Assembly (NCBI RefSeq): GCF_026616205.1
Contig: NZ_JANHGR010000001.1
Location: 310,001 to 374,000, forward strand
Direction: 5' to 3'
DNA: 64,000 nt
From: Halolamina litorea
GTDB taxonomy: Archaea; Halobacteriota; Halobacteria; Halobacteriales; Haloferacaceae
The notes under the pieces were generated by a model. It saw only the letters and a list, made by a program, of their open reading frames with translations, searched no databases and was not told where the DNA came from. The position numbers and the translations under genes are program-made. Of the stretch, positions 50,094 through 58,351 are shown piece by piece. Numbering within the stretch: the stretch's first letter is position 1; each line of letters begins with the position of its first letter.

Positions 50094-50839
50094 CGATCGA
50101 TTTCGTCGATCGGATAGTGGAACTCACGGTCCAACTGCTCACCACCGAGTGAGTCATAGAGGGCGAATAAGTCGGCGATATCGCTGATGCTGTAGTCGTA
50201 GAGGAGTCGCTTAAGCTCTCTGTGTGTCTTCGTTTCTTCTATTCCGGCCTGTACGCCGTCGACGTACGTTTCACCGAGGACCCGACCCACGTGTCCTCCT
50301 TTGACGAACTTGTCCTCGATTCCTAACCCGTCCCAGTAGTCGTCGTGGAAATCGTAGTCGTTGTACCAGACACTGTCGTTATCGATGTCCTCAAGCTTGT
50401 ACGCCAGCCAGTCGGGAAGTACGGGTTGGTCTTCCTGAAGTTCGTCTTCGTGACGTGCAGCGGCGGCCTTCGCAAGGTCAATGTGGTTCGGGAGTGCCGA
50501 TTGCAGATCTGATGAGAGACCGGTCACATCTCCAGATTGGTCGAGTTCTTCTGCCCAGTTCATCAGATGCTTCAGGTCGAAGTAGGCGCCGTTGTAGGTC
50601 AGCGTCCGTTCCACGTCCTTCCCGTGGCACCACTCGATCATCCTGTGGAATAGATCAACCGTGTACTTCGCTTCCCACCCACCACGGCGGAAGAGGACAG
50701 TAGTGTCCGGCTCTTCGAGTGTCCCGTCCCTGTAGGCCAGTCCGACAGAAATCCATTCGTAGTACCGGGTGTCGTTATCGTCACGACCGGGTTCCTCAAA
50801 CGGGCTCGCCGTCTCGATGTCTAGTGCTAAGTCCCCCAT
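50090..50839 (-). CDS. DEDD-family 3'-5' exonuclease (RNase H fold)
   Basis: A 249-residue protein with LALDIETASPFEE (Asp7, Glu9), LTYNGAYFDLKHLMNW (central Asp) and a C-terminal YSISDIADLFALYD, the pattern of RNase-H-like DnaQ/DEDD exonucleases. It is first in the operon with the helicase; a TATA-like GTTTTATC about 30 bases upstream implies a leaderless or short-leader mRNA. Together they could unwind and degrade invading DNA or RNA. Confidence 0.78.
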   Translation of the reverse strand: MGDLALDIETASPFEEPGRDDNDTRYYEWISVGLAYRDGTLEEPDTTVLFRRGGWEAKYTVDLFHRMIEWCHGKDVERTLTYNGAYFDLKHLMNWAEELDQSGDVTGLSSDLQSALPNHIDLAKAAAARHEDELQEDQPVLPDWLAYKLEDIDNDSVWYNDYDFHDDYWDGLGIEDKFVKGGHVGRVLGETYVDGVQAGIEETKTHRELKRLLYDYSISDIADLFALYDSLGGEQLDREFHYPIDEIDR

Positions 50840-51136
50840 ATATGTCGACCATTCCGATAGGAAACATGATAAAACTCTCGGACAACCCGGATCGTCTACC
50901 CGCGTTTCGAGTGGAGGTGGGTGGAAACCGGAGCGGAGTATTTTGATTTCGTGCCCTTAGGCACACCCCTAACGGGAATCAAAACCCCTCGGGTTGAATT
51001 CCCGTGAGACGCCAATCAAGCACGACCAAGATCGTCTGTCTCGAGAGCACAAGACCAGCCGCTCAACGGCCTATTACGAGCAGAATTCCCCTCAAAACGA
51101 GTGCTCAGATAGTGTTGCCACTCACCAGCCGACTCG
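50840..51136. other. 297-base spacer with two consecutive hairpins
   Basis: It contains the leftward helicase operon promoter at its left end and two hairpins: GTGCC/GGCAC at 50951-50964 and ACGGGAAT/ATTCCCGT at 50972-51005 with an inner CAA..CCC/GGGTTG stem. These could be a terminator for the gene to the right, which ends at 51137 reading leftward, or a small RNA. No gene is seen. Confidence 0.45.
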
Positions 51137-52780
51137 CTATCCGGTGTTCAGATATCGCCAGGCGTCCGCGATCCCGCCGTTACGGAACTGAATCTGCGCC
51201 GTTCGGAAGCGCTCTTCGGGGAGCCCAGCCTCTTTCCAGATACGGAACCCCTCTTTGATCCCTCGGCGTGTCTGCTTTCCGGGCTCACGGACTCGAAGCT
51301 TCATGCGCGCCTCGCGCTGATTCAGAGCGTCGTCGACATCAATTCCGTGGCGTGCCGCCCAGGCGATGAAGACGCTCATCGTCTCTTTCATCCCTTTCTC
51401 GGCAGCCCGGATGGCCTTCGCCCCGGTCTCTGCGGCCCGCTTGACGGCTTCCTCTGCCTCCTGCACAGCGTCGTGGACCAGTTCGGCGACGTAGTTCGAC
51501 CGAAGGCTGACCTTCGCGTACTCGCGGACGACGAGATCGTCGATACCGCGCAGTGCCCGTCTGACGCTCTCAACGTGGCGGCCGTGCTCGTCTGCGATAT
51601 CCGCCGGCGAAACGACACCGCCGTCGGTCACGAGCGTCCGTAGGCTCTCCCACTGGACCGGACTGAGGCCGTCGGCTAGGTGCCGAATGACGACGCTCTC
51701 CTGAGTGCTCTTGATGCGCGTCATGTCCAGCTCGATCGGGTCGGGTCCTCTCTCGGTCGTCTCGACCTCGAAGTACGCGTCCTGAACGAACGGACCGGGC
51801 CCTCGCGACGGGGCAACGTCGAGACCAGCATCGGCGAGCACGGACAGGACCGTCTGGTTGAGTTCGCGCTCCAACTGGGCCAACTCTTCGGGGGTAACTC
51901 CCAGCTTCCCGTCCCACCGACTGACTTGGTACGACGCACCGACCTTCGGATGGGCGAGAGGCGAGTCGGTGCCCTGATTGAGGGCTTCTCTCGCGTAGTA
52001 GTGCTTGACCTCCTTCGGGATCAAGTGATCCGGGAACGCCTCTCGGATACGACGAGGACCGAGTGTGACGGTGTGGTAGTACCCGGGCAGGTTCCGACCG
52101 TGATCGTCGTCGTCGTTCTGCACGACCTTCCGGTAGCCTTGCCGGTCGGATTCGAGTAGGTGGCCCATCGACGCTATCGGTCCTTCGCGCGCGTGCACCG
52201 GCCCACTGGCGTCCCGATGAACGCGGACGTACCGCTCAGCGTCCTGTATATTGCTGTATTCGTGCGGTTCCTCGAAGTAGTCGGCTCGGATACCGACCGC
52301 CAACGCAGCCGACTGAAGGAGCGGCAGATAACGGTGGAAGTCGATGTTCGACCCCTGAATCTTCACGTTGACCGCCTCGTGAATCCCGTCCGGGACCGAG
52401 TACTCGGAAACCGACCCGTCACGTTTCTCGACCTTCATCCCCTGCCACCGGGGCGTGATATGGACGTTGAAGCTCTGCTCTCCGACCGGGTCCTCCTCCC
52501 CGTGCCGGCCGACCTTCAACCGGAACTCGCGCATCTCGTCGAGGCGCCACTCCGTGCCGGTCGGAAGCCGGGGGCCGGGGTGAACGACGTTGCCCTCCTG
52601 GTAGTACAGCGTGACCGTCCACCGCTCGCCCCGGTCGTGGAATTCGGCACGCTGGCTGCCGCCACCGGCCTTCACTCGCGAGTCAGCAGCGAAGAACGGA
52701 GCCAACCCCTTCGCGTCGAAGAGGTAGTTCGCCGCGAACTCGTGGGGCGCCGGCTTGACGTAGCCGGTCACGCGCACCAC
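51137..52780 (-). CDS. Haloarchaeal mobile-element protein (DUF7845-like), 547 aa
   Basis: A large protein with a conserved KPAPHEFAANYLFDAKGLAP start, beta-rich first half, a winged-helix-like segment (VVSPADIADEHGRHVESVRR, about 400-420) and a helical C-terminus. It sits beside the tRNA attachment site, as similar proteins do in other haloarchaeal elements (family label from memory). GTGs at 52780, 52777 or 52771 could be the start. A role in replication, maintenance or excision is possible. Confidence 0.65.
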   Translation of the reverse strand: MVRVTGYVKPAPHEFAANYLFDAKGLAPFFAADSRVKAGGGSQRAEFHDRGERWTVTLYYQEGNVVHPGPRLPTGTEWRLDEMREFRLKVGRHGEEDPVGEQSFNVHITPRWQGMKVEKRDGSVSEYSVPDGIHEAVNVKIQGSNIDFHRYLPLLQSAALAVGIRADYFEEPHEYSNIQDAERYVRVHRDASGPVHAREGPIASMGHLLESDRQGYRKVVQNDDDDHGRNLPGYYHTVTLGPRRIREAFPDHLIPKEVKHYYAREALNQGTDSPLAHPKVGASYQVSRWDGKLGVTPEELAQLERELNQTVLSVLADAGLDVAPSRGPGPFVQDAYFEVETTERGPDPIELDMTRIKSTQESVVIRHLADGLSPVQWESLRTLVTDGGVVSPADIADEHGRHVESVRRALRGIDDLVVREYAKVSLRSNYVAELVHDAVQEAEEAVKRAAETGAKAIRAAEKGMKETMSVFIAWAARHGIDVDDALNQREARMKLRVREPGKQTRRGIKEGFRIWKEAGLPEERFRTAQIQFRNGGIADAWRYLNTG

Positions 52781-52863
52781 CTCGCAGGTCGCGCGCGGAC
52801 CAATTGATTGGCGGTATTCCCGTGTCTACGGAAGGTAAAAACGGGATGTGAAGGAAACGCTTC

Positions 52864-52879
52864 AAGCCTAGGCCGGGAT
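52864..52879 (+). repeat. attR: 16-bp repeat within the tRNA-Thr 3' end
   Basis: It is identical to 33280-33295. It covers the tRNA's 3' acceptor strand and part of the T-arm, so the tRNA stays functional after integration. Excision between the two copies would release a 19,584-bp circle. Confidence 0.9.
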
Positions 52880-52936
52880 TTGAACCCGGGCTCTCGTCCT
52901 TACCAAGGACGCGCTTTACCGCTAAGCTACCCAGGC
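52865..52936 (-). tRNA. tRNA-Thr (GGT), island attachment site
   Basis: The minus strand folds as a 72-nt tRNA. Acceptor GCCTGGG pairs with CCTAGGC, allowing one G-U. The anticodon stem CGTCC/GGACG closes the loop TTGGTAA with anticodon GGT, and the T-arm is GTTCAAATC. No CCA is encoded. The 3' half lies in the island attachment repeat. Confidence 0.93.
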
Positions 52937-52990
52937 GCGCATGCCTCTTTACTGCGGATTCGTCTTTAGGGGTTTCGATTCGCTACGGGG

Positions 52991-53656
52991 TTAGTGATCC
53001 GTTCCCGTGCCTCGTGCTGCCGGTTCGACGCTGTCGTCGGCGAACCGCGAGAGCCGGTCGATCGTTGGCTGCGTGAGCAGCTCCGTCGCCGGCGGGAGCG
53101 CACCCTCGTAGGAGTGTGCGAGGTCGGCCACGAACGCCAGCAGCCCCTCGGAGGCCGTCTCGTCGGCGGCGGCGACGCCGGCGACGGTCGCGAGTTCGAA
53201 CACGTCGGCCTCGAGATTCCGGTCGATGTCGGCGGGGTCCTCGGCGGTCTCGCGGGCGGTCTGGTCTCTCCCGAAGGTCCGAACCGTCTCGACGGCGCGC
53301 TCGGCGGCCCGCGTGCGGGCCAGCAGCGAGAACCCACGCGAGACGAGCACGTCGGCGGCTACGACCGCGAGGTCCGCCTCAATGTCGCTATCGGGGTCGC
53401 TCGCCCACGGCTCCTCGTGAGCCAACTGGCGGGTGAGTGAGAGTCCCTCGTAGATGAGTTGGACGCCGGCGGCGAGTTCGCCGAGCGTCCGCACGTCGAT
53501 CCGTCCGTCGAACGCGCGGGCGCTCGACAGTGTCAGCGCGCCGGGAGCCATCGACGCCGTCGCCAGCCGCTCGTCGAGTGTCTCGCGGAGGGGCTCCGGC
53601 TCGATCTCCCCCAGTGCGTCCCGGGCCGAACGGCGGGCCACGGCGGCATCGTCCAT
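52991..53656 (-). CDS. Haloarchaeal helical protein (DUF7114-like), 221 aa
   Basis: An all-helical protein, Ala-rich (MDDAAVARRSARDALGEIEP) with LGELAAGVQLIYEGLSLTRQ and VVAADVLVSRGFSLLARTRA. The helical order recalls isoprenoid-synthase-like folds, but Asp-rich motifs are absent. ATG at 53656. Divergent from the next gene. Function unknown. Confidence 0.65.
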   Translation of the reverse strand: MDDAAVARRSARDALGEIEPEPLRETLDERLATASMAPGALTLSSARAFDGRIDVRTLGELAAGVQLIYEGLSLTRQLAHEEPWASDPDSDIEADLAVVAADVLVSRGFSLLARTRAAERAVETVRTFGRDQTARETAEDPADIDRNLEADVFELATVAGVAAADETASEGLLAFVADLAHSYEGALPPATELLTQPTIDRLSRFADDSVEPAARGTGTDH

Positions 53657-53801
53657 CGTGTTGGATACAGCCGGGGCGGAGCCAAAGGCCTTTGGAAAGC
53701 CCCCGAGAGCGCCACGAACGCCGGTCACGTTCCGACGCGCGCTCGTGTCGGCCGACCGTCCGATAGCGAAGGGTTATGGGCGACCGGAGCCGACCCACCG
53801 T

Positions 53802-54521
53802 ATGGTCGAGTGTGAGTACTGCGGGGCGGCCTTCGACGACGAGGAGGCCCACCTCGAACACCTCGGCGCGGAACACGCCGGGGAGCTCGGGCCGATAGAC
53901 GAACGACGCGTCGCCGCCGCAACCGAAGGGGAGAGCGACGGGGTCCCGGTCGCCGGCCTGCTTTCGGGAGTCGCGGCACTGGTGGTGCTGGTCGTCGCGA
54001 TCTGGTTTTTCTTCCTGAGCGGCAGCGGGAGCGCCGGCGAACAGGCGACCGGCCTCGAGGACGACCCGCTGAACGAGCGCGGCGACGACGAGTGGATCTC
54101 GCAGGTCGAGACCTTCGAGGACAACGGCCGCCAGCACGTCGCCCGCGGCGAGACGAACTACGAGCGCATCCCGCCGCTCTCGGGTGACCACTGGGGCGGC
54201 GCGATCAGCGCCGGGTTCTACGAGGAGATGCCCGAACTCCCGCCGCTCGTTCACTCGCTCGAACACGGTGCGGTCGTGATCTACTACGACGAGGCGAACC
54301 TGACCGACGAGAGCGAGGCCAGCCTCCGTGCGTGGGCCGGCCAGAAGGACGGCCGCTGGCAGAGCATCATCGTCGCCCCTAACCCCAACGAGGACCCGCG
54401 CGGTGACTACGTCCTGACCGCGTGGACCCACCAACTCGTGCTGGAGGACTACGACGCCGAGGCGGTGTACGCGTTCGCGTCGGAGTACCTCGGCCGCGGC
54501 CCGGAGAACCCGGTCCGGTAG
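53802..54521 (+). CDS. C2H2 zinc finger-DUF3105 membrane-anchored protein
   Basis: A 239-residue protein. An N-terminal C2H2 finger (CEYCGAAFDDEEAHLEHLGA, then a second His) is followed by one membrane helix (VAALVVLVVAIWFFFLS, about 54-70) and a DUF3105 domain with RIPPLSGDHWG and LVHSLEHGAVVIYYD. DUF3105 is probably extracellular. The combination is seen in haloarchaea; function unknown. Confidence 0.82.
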   Translation: MVECEYCGAAFDDEEAHLEHLGAEHAGELGPIDERRVAAATEGESDGVPVAGLLSGVAALVVLVVAIWFFFLSGSGSAGEQATGLEDDPLNERGDDEWISQVETFEDNGRQHVARGETNYERIPPLSGDHWGGAISAGFYEEMPELPPLVHSLEHGAVVIYYDEANLTDESEASLRAWAGQKDGRWQSIIVAPNPNEDPRGDYVLTAWTHQLVLEDYDAEAVYAFASEYLGRGPENPVR

Positions 54522-54550
54522 GCCGCCGCTCTTTCTCGCCGCGACTGGCG

Positions 54551-55384
54551 TTACTCCCTGACCGAGAGCCCCGGCACCGGCGGCATCGAGCGCTTGTGGG
54601 CGCTGCCCTCGACCAGTTCGACCACGCGGTCGACGTGGTCCTCGGTGATGCCGTCGACGTACCGGATCGTCGCGGCCTTCGACAGCGGGCCGTCGACGTG
54701 GAGCGCGAGCACGGCGTCGAGGTGGTCGTAGTTCAGCCCCATCTCCTCCTCGTCGGTCTGGTCTTCCCACATTTCGGCGGTCGGGGTCTGCATCACCAGT
54801 TCGTGGGGGACGCCGACGTGGGCGGCGAGCTGTCGGACCTGCTGTTTGTAGAGGTCGCCGATGGGGTTGCAGTCGACGGCCTGATCGCCGTACTTCGTGA
54901 AGTACCCCGTCATCGCCTCGCTGCGGTTCCCGGTCCCGAGGACGATCCGGTTCTCGGTGTTGGCGACGTAGTAGTTGAGCACGCCCCGCGTGCGCACTCG
55001 GACGTTGCCCGCGGCGGTCGTGTCCTCAACGCCCTCGGGGAACGCCTTGTCGAACTGTTCGGCGATGGGTTCGATCTCGATCAGGTCGTAGGTGATCCCC
55101 AACGACTCCGCGACGGCTTCGGCGTCGCTCATCAGGTCGTCGTCGCTCACCCGTGCGGGCATCGTGAGCCCGTGGAGCCCCTCCTCGCCCAGCGCTTCCA
55201 CGGCGAGGTAGGCGGTCAACGTCGAGTCGATCCCGCCCGAGAGGCCCAGCACGGCCCCCTCGGCGCCGGCGGCGTCGACGGTCTCGCGGATGAACGAGAC
55301 GATCTCCTCACGGACGGTTTCGAGTTCCCCCTCCGAGAAGCGGATGTCGAGCGGTGCGTTCTCCGTCAGCACGTCTTCGGGCAT
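54551..55384 (-). CDS. nadE: Ammonia-dependent NAD synthetase
   Basis: A 277-residue N-type ATP pyrophosphatase that amidates deamido-NAD. LGLSGGIDSTLTAYLA is the P-loop, with VLGTGNRSEAMTGYFTKYGD and GDLYKQQVRQLAAHVGVPHE downstream, all typical. No glutaminase domain, so ammonia is the donor. Starts at ATG 55384. Confidence 0.95.
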   Translation of the reverse strand: MPEDVLTENAPLDIRFSEGELETVREEIVSFIRETVDAAGAEGAVLGLSGGIDSTLTAYLAVEALGEEGLHGLTMPARVSDDDLMSDAEAVAESLGITYDLIEIEPIAEQFDKAFPEGVEDTTAAGNVRVRTRGVLNYYVANTENRIVLGTGNRSEAMTGYFTKYGDQAVDCNPIGDLYKQQVRQLAAHVGVPHELVMQTPTAEMWEDQTDEEEMGLNYDHLDAVLALHVDGPLSKAATIRYVDGITEDHVDRVVELVEGSAHKRSMPPVPGLSVRE

Positions 55385-55532
55385 GTCCAACGGTTCTGTC
55401 GCGGGAGGCAAATAGGCACTCCCCAATCCACGGACATGGACGCGTGTCCGGTTCCGGCGCCGTCGACGCAGCCGGGGTGGTTGATTCCGAAACCGACTTA
55501 CCGGAGGCTGGCGTCAGTCAGGACGCAGGCAC

Positions 55533-55603
55533 GCGCCGTTGGTCCAGTGGTAGGACAGTAGCTTCCCAAGCTACCGGCCCGGGTTCGATTCCCGGACGGC
55601 GCA
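55533..55603 (+). tRNA. tRNA-Gly (CCC)
   Basis: A 71-nt cloverleaf: acceptor GCGCCGT pairs with ACGGCGC, anticodon stem GTAGC/GCTAC closes the loop TTCCCAA with anticodon CCC, and the T-arm is GTTCGATTC. Discriminator A, no encoded CCA. Twelve bases of its 3' end recur after the TnpB gene. Confidence 0.94.
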
Positions 55604-55774
55604 CTTTTTGCCTTCTCTCGCACTCCCACCTTCGGGGCCCCGACCACGGGTTTTCGCACAAGTGAAACTCCCACTTATTCGGTAATGCGGAGTCTTCCCT
55701 CCTAAATTACTGAGTGAGTAGGCAGCAGTACGTTCGGGCAGAAACCTAAGTAGCAACACGCACCCAATGAGACT

Positions 55775-57031
55775 GTGGCAGACGACTACGTGCGTCGGAC
55801 AGCAATCACTCGCCTCCAACTGACGGGCGAGCAGTGCGAGTCCCTCGAAGAGACTATTTCCAACTGGAAGCGGGGTTGCCAAATCGCCACGGACATGGCG
55901 TGGGGTAAGTGCAACGCGAAAAGCGATGTACAGCCCCTCGCCTACGACGACGTACGCGACAAAACCGACCTCGGTAGTCAGCACGCGGTTCTCGCTACTC
56001 ACCAGGCTGCACAAGCCATCACCGGCTGTCTCGAACGCCAATCCAAAGGTAAGGAGGTCAGTAAGCCGACGTTCACCGCACCGACGGTGAAGTACGACAC
56101 CCGGACGATGACGCTGTTTGACGACGACACTGTGTCGCTCTCCACAACGGGGAGTCGCGTCCGATGCGATCTCGCTCTGTCCGATTCCGACGATGGGTAC
56201 CAACGGCAGTACTTCGACTCTGATGAATGGGGTGTCACGGAAAGTACGCTCACCGCCCGTGACGGCGATTACTTCCTGCACATCGGCTTCCGCCGGCCTA
56301 AGAACGATACTGAGCGGAACACCGCCGAGGACGGAACGGTTCTCGGGGTTGACCTCGGTATAGACAATCTCGCTGTCACCAGTACGGCCTCCTTCTTCAG
56401 CGGACGGGAGTTAACCCACAACCTTCGTGAGTTCGAGAAGGTACGTGCGGGACTCCAACAGACCGGAACACGAAGCGCCCACCGAACGCTTGAACAGTCG
56501 AGTGGCCGTGAACTCCGCTACGTTCGCGATGTGCTACACCGAGCGTCGAACGCCATCGTTGCGGAAGCTTTCCGATTCGAATGCGACGTGATAGCGTTCG
56601 AGGACCTAACCCACATCCGCGACAGCACGGGAGCGTCGTGGGGGCACAAGTGGGCGTTCCGAACGCTGTACGAGCAAGTAGAGTACAAAGCCGAAGCGGA
56701 AGGTATCTTGGTGAAGCAAGTTGGATCAGCGTACACGTCGAAGCGGTGCGCCGAGTGCGGATTCACGGCGGATGAGAATCGTCCGTCTCGAGATGACTTT
56801 CGGTGTGTAGAGTGCGAATCGGAAGCGAATGCGGACTACAACGCGGCAAAGAATATCGGTATGCGGTATGTCCGTCAGGGCCAACAGTCGTCTCGACGGA
56901 CGGGCAACAGTCAGCTTGCCCTAAAGTCTGGAACGGTGACGCCGAGCGGCGGATTTACCGCCCACCCGAACGGGTTCGAAGCTGAGTTCATGGACAAGCC
57001 CCATCCTCCAAAAGCGAACCCGTCAGGGTGA
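55775..57031 (+). CDS. tnpB: TnpB RNA-guided endonuclease of a solo IS1341-type element
   Basis: A 418-residue TnpB with RuvC-like acidic residues in VLGVDLGIDNLAV, VIAFEDLTHI and NADYNAAKNIG, and a CAECGF...CVECES zinc ribbon in between. TnpB uses an RNA made from the element's 3' end to cut DNA at the excision site and maintain the transposon. No tnpA is nearby, so it would need a transposase in trans. GTG start at 55775. Confidence 0.92.
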   Translation: MADDYVRRTAITRLQLTGEQCESLEETISNWKRGCQIATDMAWGKCNAKSDVQPLAYDDVRDKTDLGSQHAVLATHQAAQAITGCLERQSKGKEVSKPTFTAPTVKYDTRTMTLFDDDTVSLSTTGSRVRCDLALSDSDDGYQRQYFDSDEWGVTESTLTARDGDYFLHIGFRRPKNDTERNTAEDGTVLGVDLGIDNLAVTSTASFFSGRELTHNLREFEKVRAGLQQTGTRSAHRTLEQSSGRELRYVRDVLHRASNAIVAEAFRFECDVIAFEDLTHIRDSTGASWGHKWAFRTLYEQVEYKAEAEGILVKQVGSAYTSKRCAECGFTADENRPSRDDFRCVECESEANADYNAAKNIGMRYVRQGQQSSRRTGNSQLALKSGTVTPSGGFTAHPNGFEAEFMDKPHPPKANPSG

Positions 57032-57047
57032 GCGAAGTAGGATGGGG
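56999..57047 (+). ncRNA. 3' hairpin of the tnpB element, omega-RNA end candidate
   Basis: CCCCATCCT at 56999-57007 is complementary to AGGATGGGG at 57039-57047, around the tnpB stop codon. This overlap of the reading-frame end with a stem near the element's right end is typical of the guide RNA scaffold of IS1341-type TnpB. The guide would be the sequence just right of 57048. Confidence 0.55.
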
Positions 57048-57048
57048 T

Positions 57049-57993
57049 AGTTGATTTCCCGGACGGCTCATGGTCTTCACTTCTCAGTAATCCGGAGTCA
57101 CTGCTGCCCACTCCTTGCGTTTGCTCTCCAGGCGACTTGACGTTCGCAGAGATTTTGCCGCCGACAGTCGGATAGCTGACAGCACGCAGTAGAAACACAG
57201 AATCGGTTCTGAAAAGCCCAAACCCGCAGACTGAAACCGATTATGAAGATATCTGCCCCCTGTTTCGGGTCTGTGGCGCCATCATAATCGGTCCAAATCC
57301 CCGCAAGTACCCCCTGTATTGTGGAGAAAAACTGAGTATGACTCGGCGCCGTCGCACCCCCGAATCGGTTGAAAACGTCGGCTAAAAGCGTTCTCGCCCC
57401 GTCGACGCCGTCACCGTCGAGACCGAAGCGGGCTTCTAGTGGGGTAGAGACTCTCCATAATCGGTTTCCCTCTTGCGATTAGTCGGTTCGGATACTCCAT
57501 CGGTGTCTCTACGAAACCACCGAATTTGGCGGTTTTGACCATCGACGACCTGATCGACGCCGTCGACAGCGATGCGGTGAGCAAAATCAGTCATACTCGA
57601 TTCCCCGTATTCCACAGGGACACCCCTTGCGGGGGCCGAATCCGATTATGAAACCCGCGAGCCGACCAGGGACTAGCCGCTGAGGTGATATCGAGGGGAA
57701 TTCTGAGTATGACTCGCACTTGTGAGCATACACGCCAGTCCCGGTGGCGGCCCTCGCCGAACAGGTTTAGCGAGCGACTCCCACCTGAAGCCGGTCGGCG
57801 GCCGCGCAGAACGAGTCACCGAACCCACCGTTTTCGAGGTTCGCGGGTGTCGTTGACCCCGTCCTCAGGGCGCACCTCATCCTCTGGATCGACCGATCGA
57901 TGCGGACTGGGGGTTCCTGGATGGCTTCGTCGATCGCCATTACCGACGCTTTACACCGAATACACGAAGGTGCCCCATTGCGTACTCGCTTTC
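57049..57993. other. Gene-free region with recurring short motifs
   Basis: About 940 bases without a convincing gene. CCGATTATGA or its complement occurs at 57237, 57282, 57456 (partial) and 57642; GAGTATGACT at 57334, 57589 (complement) and 57705. AATCGGTT-type words recur at further points. The tRNA-like 12-mer and repeats described with tnpB are at its left end. The stretch upstream of 57994 carries a TATA-like ctttacacc. Confidence 0.5.
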
Positions 57994-58323
57994 GTGCACA
58001 CTGTTTTCCACGTCTCGGGCGTCGACGCCTACCGCACCGCCGAGGCGAAAGTACGGAACCTCCTCGACGACGAAACAGTCGATATCGAGGCCGTTGCGGT
58101 CGTCGTCGACCGACCGACGGTCATCGACGCCGCAGCGATGGACTGCCGAGCGACGACCGACGTGCTGGTCGAGATGGGCGCAACTGTCAAACTCTGCTCG
58201 AACGCTGCACGGGGCGCCGAGGCTGGCGAGAGTGACTTCGGCGAGGGCGTCGAGTTCGTCTCGTCGGGAGTCGGCGAACTGACGCGGCTGCAGGATGCTG
58301 GCTGGGCGTATATCCGGCTGTAG
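57994..58323 (+). CDS. DsrE-family protein, 109 aa
   Basis: A small alpha/beta protein (TVFHVSGVDAYRTAEAKVRN; IEAVAVVVDRPTVIDAAAMD; LVEMGATVKLCSNAARGAEA) matching the DsrE/DsrF-like fold. The single Cys in LCSNAA is at the place of the conserved catalytic cysteine in some sulfur-relay proteins. GTG at 57994 is assumed; GTG at 57970 would extend it by 8 residues. Confidence 0.75.
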   Translation: MHTVFHVSGVDAYRTAEAKVRNLLDDETVDIEAVAVVVDRPTVIDAAAMDCRATTDVLVEMGATVKLCSNAARGAEAGESDFGEGVEFVSSGVGELTRLQDAGWAYIRL

Positions 58324-58351
58324 CACCGAAACCGACAACGGGTCGAACGAT

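Larger units (their letters stand above)
33280..52879. mobile_element. Integrated genomic island (about 19.6 kb) at tRNA-Thr carrying a DNA-modification/defence cluster
   Basis: It is bounded by perfect 16-bp direct repeats, with a tyrosine recombinase beside the left copy and an intact tRNA-Thr at the right. Base composition is visibly less GC-rich than the flanks. The cargo is methyltransferases, paired GHKL-ATPase operons, a mismatch glycosylase, a helicase-exonuclease pair and small regulators; there are no virion genes. A defence-bearing integrative element or satellite is the best description. Confidence 0.88.
55589..57067 (+). repeat. Short direct repeat of the tRNA-Gly 3' end flanking the tnpB segment
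   Basis: TTCCCGGACGGC at 55589-55600 (in the tRNA) recurs at 57056-57067. A second direct repeat, GTAATgCGGAGTC at 55682-55694 and GTAATcCGGAGTC at 57087-57099, lies just beyond. An inverted pair, GAGTAGGCAGCAG at 55716-55728 and CTGCTGCCCACTC at 57101-57113, also flanks the gene. The tnpB segment may have entered as, or within, a tRNA-targeted element. Confidence 0.5.

Noticed and set aside
50960-51015. Possible CRISPR-like repeat (GGGTTGAATTCCCGTGAGAC)
   Set aside because: It superficially resembles haloarchaeal CRISPR repeats but occurs once with no regularly spaced copies; it is part of a hairpin.
57230-57720. CRISPR array
   Set aside because: The recurring words are short, in both orientations and irregularly spaced, so they are not direct repeats with spacers.
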